Part shown: positions 22,470-26,768 of the stretch, one piece after another
Layout: the number at the start of each line of letters is the position of its first letter
Numbering within the stretch: position 1 is the stretch's first letter
Origin: M55B118 sp041694275
Lineage (GTDB): Bacteria > Bacillota_I > Bacilli_A > Izemoplasmatales > Izemoplasmataceae
DNA: 26,768 nt
Assembly: GCA_041694275.1 (NCBI GenBank)
Contig: JASMTQ010000075.1
Span: forward strand, 1 to 26,768
Reading direction: 5' to 3'
Position numbers and translations under genes: made by a program
Notes under the pieces: generated by a model
Told to the model about the DNA's origin: nothing
Databases searched by the model: none
The model's input: only the letters and a program-made list of their open reading frames with translations

Positions 22470-22493
22470 ATATTTAAACATAGTATTGTTACC

Positions 22494-22916
22494 TTAGAAA
22501 TAGTGCTTTTCAAACCAGTTCTTCATGGCGTCCTTGTCTTTCAAATCATCATCTTCACGCAGTTCTCCGATATAATAAGAAAGCGCTGAAAGCATGAGTC
22601 TGTGGGTATCGTCATCAAGGGAGCCAAACGCGAAGACGTGTTTGATGTCCTTGTCATAAAAATCCATAGGCTTTTTCATGTGGATGTAGCTTATGAACGG
22701 ACGTTTGACACTTTCGTGGTCCCGCGTATGCAAAAAGAGGACATCGTTAGTAATGGCCATGTACTTTCCGCTGATTCTGATTTCATCAATGACGTGTTTC
22801 AAATAGATGCTTTTGACCGCGTCTTTTTCAAGCGGAATCCTAAGAGCAACATTGAGAGCCTCATCCACACTGTCAAGTGCATCCACTTCTTCGTAATGGT
22901 ATAACCAGGGTTCCAT
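22494..22916 (-). CDS. PTS EIIA (fructose/PtsN-type)-like protein
   Basis: A 140-residue stand-alone protein resembling the fructose-type EIIA domain. The expected phosphorylation site, usually in an IPH-x-R context, is here F-L-H63-T-R; V70-K-R-P, K82-P-M-D-F and V94-F-A-F-G-S-L, then D103-T-H105-R-L-M-L-S-A-L, match the family's later strands and helix. No EIIB, EIIC or PRD regulator genes are near, so a regulatory role like PtsN is more likely than sugar transport. The ATG at 22916 follows GGAGG by eight bases; an open frame reaching 22991 cannot be the true start because the promoter's start point falls there. Assignment rests on weak similarity. Confidence 0.6.
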   Translation of the reverse strand: MEPWLYHYEEVDALDSVDEALNVALRIPLEKDAVKSIYLKHVIDEIRISGKYMAITNDVLFLHTRDHESVKRPFISYIHMKKPMDFYDKDIKHVFAFGSLDDDTHRLMLSALSYYIGELREDDDLKDKDAMKNWFEKHYF

Positions 22917-22954
22917 AGGCGTGTCCTCCATCTTTGAAAAAATTAAAACACATC

Positions 22955-22967
22955 GGGCCAAAGGCCC
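22955..22967 (-). promoter_or_regulatory. leader hairpin upstream of EIIA-like gene
   Basis: GGGCC-AAA-GGCCC in the roughly 73-base leader; on the transcribed minus strand it is followed after some bases by TTTTAATTTTTT. It could be an attenuator-like terminator or simply mRNA structure. Confidence 0.4.
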
Positions 22968-22995
22968 AATGAGCAAGTCTTCTTGAGACACACTA

Positions 22996-23022
22996 ATTAT
23001 AACACAGCTTTAAAAGTTTCAA
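22996..23022 (-). promoter_or_regulatory. promoter for EIIA-like gene
   Basis: Minus-strand TG-T-TATAAT (23004-22996) with TTGAAA (23022-23017) 15 bases upstream. Perfect extended -10; transcription would start near 22989. Confidence 0.65.
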
Positions 23023-23060
23023 TAATTTTTTCAAGTCACTATGCCTAACCCTTTGAATCA

Positions 23061-23068
23061 TGTATAAT
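23061..23068 (+). promoter_or_regulatory. -10 element for CYTH gene
   Basis: TGTATAAT, 24 bases ahead of the ATG and just before AAGGAGGG. No good -35 is visible, so only the -10 is claimed. Confidence 0.4.
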
Positions 23069-23091
23069 AACAAGTGAAGGAGGGTTGCCCC

Positions 23092-23688
23092 ATGGCCAAA
23101 AAAACTCGCACGCTTGATAAAGAAATGCGTCACGCACTGTCCAAGGCGCAATGCTATGAAATCATGGACTATCTGATGGTACAGTTCTCAGATACCACGG
23201 ATTACCATTACAACTACTACTTCGATACCTACGAAGGCGCCCTTACTAAGCAGGACATCACATTAAGACAAAGAACCATCCGAAAGGGCAATGATTTTCA
23301 TTATGTATTGACCCTCAAGATCCCAACCATCGACAAGGACACATTCCTTGAATACAATCAGTCCTTAAGTGAGAGACAGATGCGCAGACTCGTTTACAAC
23401 AACATTCTTCCTGAAGGTGAAATCAAGGACCTCTCTTCCATTCACGGAGGCAACGTCAAGAATTTCAACCTGATCAGAGTCAGCCGCGTCTCCGCACCTT
23501 ACAAGGATCTTGAAGTCTTCTTCGACCGTATCTCGCATAGAGGAAAAACATTCTATGAAATCGGAACCAACATCGAAAGTGATGACTGGGCTTCAAGTAC
23601 GGAAAAAGCACAGGAGTTCAAAGAACTCTTATCCACGTTCGGTATCGAATACAAACAGGCTGAAAGACGTTCAAAACGCTTCAGATAA
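23092..23688 (+). CDS. CYTH-domain protein (triphosphate tunnel metalloenzyme family)
   Basis: A 198-residue CYTH-fold protein, close to B. subtilis YjbK in pattern. Strand motifs: N41-Y-Y-F-D-T, T57-L-R-Q-R, a K-G-N-D-F-H-Y-V-L-T-L-K run, L-E-Y-N-Q-S-L, and E-V-F-F-D-R later, all lining the tunnel that binds triphosphate and metal. The N-terminal ExExK signature is changed: the corresponding segment reads D9-K-E11-M-R13. Family members hydrolyse tripolyphosphate or thiamine triphosphate or make cyclic AMP; substrate unknown here. The start is the ATG at 23092, after AAGGAGGG; an in-frame GTG at 23074 would precede the ribosome site. Terminator follows. Confidence 0.85.
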   Translation: MAKKTRTLDKEMRHALSKAQCYEIMDYLMVQFSDTTDYHYNYYFDTYEGALTKQDITLRQRTIRKGNDFHYVLTLKIPTIDKDTFLEYNQSLSERQMRRLVYNNILPEGEIKDLSSIHGGNVKNFNLIRVSRVSAPYKDLEVFFDRISHRGKTFYEIGTNIESDDWASSTEKAQEFKELLSTFGIEYKQAERRSKRFR

Positions 23689-23690
23689 AG

Positions 23691-23719
23691 AAAAAACACT
23701 TCCGCGGAAGTGTTTTTTT
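23691..23719. terminator. bidirectional terminator between CYTH and NUDIX genes
   Basis: A perfect 20-base palindrome (23695-23714), ACACTTCC paired with GGAAGTGT around GC, with As left and seven Ts right. It overlaps the end of the NUDIX gene. Confidence 0.93.
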
Positions 23720-24263
23720 ATTGTCTTGATTCCATAAACAACAAGGCTACGACAGTCTTTGCATCCTTGATCGAGCCGTCTTTCGCCATTTCAATAGCCT
23801 TGTCAAGCGGTATTGTTTCAATGCTCAGAAACTCATCCGGGTCAACCCCGACTTCATAGTCTACAGTCATGCAGTTCTTAGCATGATATATGTGAATCAG
23901 TTCATCAGAGAAGCCAATGGCCGTAAAAAGACTTGTGATGTGTTCAAAGGTATCGCTTCTCAGGTAGGTCTCCTCACCAAGTTCCCTTTTTGCGGTGTCA
24001 AGCGGATTCTCACCGACGTCATCCTTTTTCCCTGCGGGAATTTCGAGGGAATCATACCCTGCGGCGTAGCGGTACTGTCTGACCAGTACGACGTCTCCTT
24101 CGGGCGTGGTTGGCAATACCGCCGCCGCACCGATATGGCTCACGACGACACGTTTTGAACGCTTGTCATTGGGGAGAATGACATCGTCTTCATAGACGTC
24201 GAGAAAGTCGCAGGTATAAACCTGTTTTCTTTTGACTTGTTTTTCCTGTTTTGATGGTTTCAA
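23718..24263 (-). CDS. NUDIX hydrolase, ADP-ribose pyrophosphatase-like
   Basis: A 181-residue cytosolic NUDIX enzyme of the ADP-ribose pyrophosphatase (NudF/YqkG) kind, which splits ADP-ribose to AMP and ribose 5-phosphate. Support: V58-V-L-V-R-Q-Y-R-Y, L-E-I-P-A-G before the Nudix box, then A-K-R-E-L-G-E-E-T. The box G-x5-E-x7-REUxEExGU is slightly off: there is one extra residue between the first Gly and Glu, and the late Gly is Tyr. T114-A-I-G-F-S-D-E matches the family's loop. The start is TTG at 24263, as no ATG lies near and AAGGACGTGAT is placed correctly before it. The NhaC gene ends 25 bases upstream, so read-through is possible, though an own promoter exists too. Confidence 0.88.
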   Translation of the reverse strand: MKPSKQEKQVKRKQVYTCDFLDVYEDDVILPNDKRSKRVVVSHIGAAAVLPTTPEGDVVLVRQYRYAAGYDSLEIPAGKKDDVGENPLDTAKRELGEETYLRSDTFEHITSLFTAIGFSDELIHIYHAKNCMTVDYEVGVDPDEFLSIETIPLDKAIEMAKDGSIKDAKTVVALLFMESRQ

Positions 24264-24288
24264 AGTATCACGTCCTTACTTGTTAATC

Positions 24289-25806
24289 TCATTCTACCAT
24301 AGATTCAGTCGTCGGCTTTCTTTTAAGAACAAGCGCAAAAACCACGATACCTAGAATAAGTACGAAATAAGAAAGTGCCAATGATTCAAAAAGGCCATAG
24401 GTCATATAAGAAAGTGCAGCAATGCCTGCGGAAATCAGCACGTAAGGAAGCTGCGAGATGAAGTGGGCATGAAGTTTTGACTGAGCGCCGGTAGCCGATA
24501 AGACCGTGGTATCCGATACCGGTGATGCGTGGTCGCCAAAAACCGCGCCCCCAAGCACTGCCGCGATGAAAAGCGGCATGAACTCAGGATTCGTTGACAA
24601 GGCGATGGGCACGGCAATCGGTAGCAAAATACCAAACGCGCCCCAGCTTGTGCCCGTCGCAAACGCCATGCCTCCGGCAACCAGGAAAAGCGTTACGGGT
24701 AAAACGGTAATAGAAATATTCGACCCTTCAATCGCACTTGCAATCAGGCTGCCCGCTTCAAGATCCTGCACGGCGGTTGAAACCATCCATGCGAGTATGA
24801 GAATCGGAATTGCGGATTTAGCCATTGAAAGCATGCCTTTGAGGGACGCTTCACCCATTTTCAAAATATTGACCCTGTGCGCACTTACACCAAAGATGAG
24901 CGCGACAGCGAAACTGACAAGCCCTCCAAAGAAAAGCGGGATCGTGATGTCCTGATCAAGCAGCCCGGAAAACCTGAATCCTGCCAGAGCGAACATCAAA
25001 ATGAGTGTCGTCCCAACGAGACTCCCGATGGAGCCGATGAGTGCATGATGGGTCACGCCGGTATTTTCCTTTGGCGTTTCTTCTTCACTGTCTATAACGA
25101 GTTTTGAATGGTCGCACCCCTTCAGGGCATCTTTTTCATACGTTTCCATCGCAGCGATGTCACGTTTCATAAATAGCGTGATAAACACTAGTGCAATGGC
25201 GCTCAAAGGATAGAACTGATAAGGAATGGCCGCGATAAACGCCGAGACCCCAGAATGAAGCGTGTAGTCGTTTCCAGCAAACAGTCCTCCAAGAATTGCG
25301 ATGATGTATGCGCCCCAAGTGGAAAGGGGCATCATGATGACTACGGGGGCACTTGTAGAGTCAATGAGGTATGCAAGTTTCGCCCTTGATACTTTGTAAG
25401 CATCGGTAAGGGGAATGGACACCTCTCCAATAACAAGCGCATTGAAATAATCATCAATGCATATGATGACACCAAGCAGTCCAGTAAGCGCCTGGGAAGC
25501 GACACGGCTTTTAACCTTGGAAACACCCCACTCTGCAAATGCCTTGATGCCACCGATGAACGCCAGTGTCGATGTAATGGCGCCAATCAAGACCACAAAC
25601 CCGAGAATCGGAAGATACCAGTCCAGGCTTGTAAGTATTCCAACAAGGGATTCAAAGAGATAGCTTGAAGCGTTTAGTGGATTGAAATCAGCATAGATGA
25701 GTGCAGCGATGATGAGTCCTGTAAGAAGCGAAGAGAGCACTCGTCGTGTAACAATCACCAGCGTAATCATAATGAGTGCGGGTAGTAAAGCCATAAATAG
25801 TTCCAT
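24289..25806 (-). CDS. NhaC-family Na+/H+ antiporter
   Basis: A 505-residue inner-membrane protein with about eleven hydrophobic helices, of the NhaC (COG1757) antiporter family. Signatures: I114-C-I-D-D-Y-F-N-A-L (the IDDYFN motif) in the first half, D148-S-T-S-A-P-V soon after, and G-D-H-A-S-P-V-S-D-T-T near 425-435, the family's ion-site motif. A cytoplasmic loop of about 30 polar residues lies mid-protein (near 215-250). Such carriers swap Na+ for H+, or malate for lactate in one branch; substrate cannot be settled from sequence. RBS GGAGG seven bases before ATG. An acidic secreted proteome and a Na+/H+ antiporter agree with a saline habitat, as a weak inference. Confidence 0.92.
   Translation of the reverse strand: MELFMALLPALIMITLVIVTRRVLSSLLTGLIIAALIYADFNPLNASSYLFESLVGILTSLDWYLPILGFVVLIGAITSTLAFIGGIKAFAEWGVSKVKSRVASQALTGLLGVIICIDDYFNALVIGEVSIPLTDAYKVSRAKLAYLIDSTSAPVVIMMPLSTWGAYIIAILGGLFAGNDYTLHSGVSAFIAAIPYQFYPLSAIALVFITLFMKRDIAAMETYEKDALKGCDHSKLVIDSEEETPKENTGVTHHALIGSIGSLVGTTLILMFALAGFRFSGLLDQDITIPLFFGGLVSFAVALIFGVSAHRVNILKMGEASLKGMLSMAKSAIPILILAWMVSTAVQDLEAGSLIASAIEGSNISITVLPVTLFLVAGGMAFATGTSWGAFGILLPIAVPIALSTNPEFMPLFIAAVLGGAVFGDHASPVSDTTVLSATGAQSKLHAHFISQLPYVLISAGIAALSYMTYGLFESLALSYFVLILGIVVFALVLKRKPTTESMVE
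24291..24299 (-). promoter_or_regulatory. candidate extended -10 for NUDIX gene
   Basis: Minus-strand TG-G-TAGAAT (24299-24291) lying over the last codons of the NhaC gene, about 28 bases before the TTG start. Confidence 0.4.
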
Positions 25807-25833
25807 ACGAGTGCCTCCTGTTTTTTATTATAT

Positions 25834-25861
25834 ATTGTAAAAAAGTGTATCACAGATTCAA
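25834..25861 (-). promoter_or_regulatory. promoter for NhaC (and NUDIX) genes
   Basis: Minus-strand TTGAAT (25861-25856), 16 bases, TACAAT (25839-25834); a second TATAAT follows a few bases on (25828-25833 region), so either may be the -10. Confidence 0.5.
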
Positions 25862-25974
25862 GACTTTTTCATGAACCTCTTTAGTTTTTCTCATGTAAAC
25901 GTTCTTACCTTGAAATCAAAACGCTTTATTCCTATTGGTGAATGGAGTATCATGAAATCAAGGAGCGTGATACC

Positions 25975-26768
25975 ATGCATATTTTAAACGGTGCACTTGC
26001 GGCCAATGCCGCATCTTTAGGCCTCAACTGGATCTACAACATCCCCTACCTTGAAAAACTCGCACAGAAGGAAGACATTTTGTTCATGCCAGTGGACCCC
26101 GCCAAGTTCAAAAGAGCGGGCAAAGCCTTCAACGGGTATCCAAATGCAGAAGTGGGCGATTTCTCTCTACAGGGAAGAATTCTGAAATGGCTGTATGAAA
26201 GCCTTGAAAACAAAGAAGATTTTTCAGAAGAAGACTACAAAGCCCTCCTCGTAGATCACTTGAAACCAGGAGGTCCCTACGAAGGCTGGGCGGAAAGCTA
26301 CGCAAAGAAACTCGTTTTCAATCACCTGATAGACGATCTCAAACTTGACCATGCCCCGCTGACTTTAAACGATGATCAGCTGGTAGGTTTCGTACCTTAC
26401 TTAGCACTTAAAGCCCTTGGCAGAAATAAAGACCAGGCATTCGAGTATGCCAAGGTGCTTACATCCAACGAAGATTACAGTGCACTTTATCACTTTTTTG
26501 ACAGTCTTTTTGAAAACGCTCAAAAAGGCTCTTTGAAAGAAGCCATCGACCAGGCGATACCTTCCCTTCCCAGACACTACCAAACCATACTTGAAACCAT
26601 CAAGGACACACCGGACATCAAACAGTTTATAAAGGATAACGAATTGAACACCGCCTGCAGCATCACCCACGCGGTTCCAATCATCGTCCACATTCTTTAT
26701 TTCGCAGACGCCTTTGAAAATGCCGTTCACCTGAACACAAAACTCGGAGGCGCCAGTTCCGACAGAGG
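25975..26768 (+). CDS. ADP-ribosylglycohydrolase-family protein (5' part, runs off the window)
   Basis: An open frame of at least 264 codons without a stop before the end of the window. It begins M-H-I-L-N-G-A-L-A-A-N-A-A-S-L-G with L-N-W-I-Y-N, the N-terminus of the ADP-ribosylglycohydrolase/crystallin J1-like branch; F-N-G-Y-P-N then G-D-F-S-L-Q-G follow (around 54-70), and the visible end has C-S-I-T-H-A-V-P (227-234) and L-G-G-A-S-S-D-R (257-264). Characterised members remove ADP-ribose from protein or DNA using Mg2+. The usual G-D-A and G-D-x-D-T metal motifs are altered here (GALAANAA; GGASSDR), so activity may differ. The ribosome site AAGGAGCGTGAT precedes the ATG. Divergent from the NhaC gene; the NUDIX enzyme nearby would use free ADP-ribose. 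Confidence 0.72.
   Translation, partial: MHILNGALAANAASLGLNWIYNIPYLEKLAQKEDILFMPVDPAKFKRAGKAFNGYPNAEVGDFSLQGRILKWLYESLENKEDFSEEDYKALLVDHLKPGGPYEGWAESYAKKLVFNHLIDDLKLDHAPLTLNDDQLVGFVPYLALKALGRNKDQAFEYAKVLTSNEDYSALYHFFDSLFENAQKGSLKEAIDQAIPSLPRHYQTILETIKDTPDIKQFIKDNELNTACSITHAVPIIVHILYFADAFENAVHLNTKLGGASSDR

Noticed and set aside
20362..22470. Island as an integrative element or prophage
   Set aside because: No integrase, transposase, tRNA or direct-repeat attachment sites were found at the borders; only composition and gene content suggest transfer.
26401..26730. Open frame of 109 codons on the minus strand
   Set aside because: Antisense shadow of the ADP-ribosylglycohydrolase-family gene that runs off the window.

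Overview
The window looks like a chromosome segment from a low-to-moderate G+C, Gram-positive-lineage bacterium (Bacillota/Mycoplasmatota). The signs are strong AGGAGG-type ribosome binding sites, TATAAT promoters that often carry an extended TGn element, lipobox lipoproteins, TTG and GTG starts, and B. subtilis-type families (YhaN/YhaO, YwqE, VanZ, NhaC). TGA is used as a stop and tryptophan is read from TGG, so this is not a TGA=Trp mollicute. The load of secreted DNases recalls DNA-scavenging, free-living Izemoplasma-like lineages, but that placement is inference, not shown by the sequence.

Layout. 1-1149 (-): YwqE/CpsB-type phosphatase and a VanZ protein, translationally coupled. 1242-8312 (-): three lipoproteins ending in the same endonuclease I domain but with different N-terminal modules, then pyroglutamyl peptidase and a lipid-anchored trypsin-like protease. 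8440-10281 (+): a lipoprotein with two staphylococcal-nuclease domains. Together these form a secreted nucleic-acid and protein degradation block of about 9 kb. 10320-11330 (+): CorA-type metal transporter. 11395-13561 (+): a tight operon of a squalene/phytoene-synthase-fold protein with eroded aspartate motifs, a VTE5/dolichol-kinase-like membrane kinase and a VTE6/DUF92 membrane protein, which reads as a prenyl-alcohol salvage or recycling module.

13626-19074 (-): an operon of an iron-ADH-fold protein with missing metal ligands, SbcD/YhaO and SbcC/YhaN nuclease subunits, and a PHP phosphoesterase. 19208-20327 (+): AlkA-type DNA glycosylase and a gamma-carbonic-anhydrase-like hexapeptide protein. 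20362-22470 (+): a visibly AT-rich three-gene island, XRE regulator / ImmA-IrrE metallopeptidase / PIN-domain protein, with overlapping genes, one good promoter and terminators on both sides. This is the best candidate for an acquired toxin-antitoxin or defence cassette. 22494-26768: an orphan PTS EIIA-like protein (-), a CYTH protein (+), a NUDIX ADP-ribose pyrophosphatase-like gene and an NhaC antiporter (-), and the 5' part of an ADP-ribosylglycohydrolase-family gene (+) that runs off the end.

The most interesting items are the nuclease/protease block (including an embedded barnase-like domain that has lost two catalytic residues), the prenol-kinase operon, and the XRE-ImmA-PIN island. No rRNA, tRNA, CRISPR array, transposase or integrase was seen, and no gene-free stretch exceeds 300 bases.
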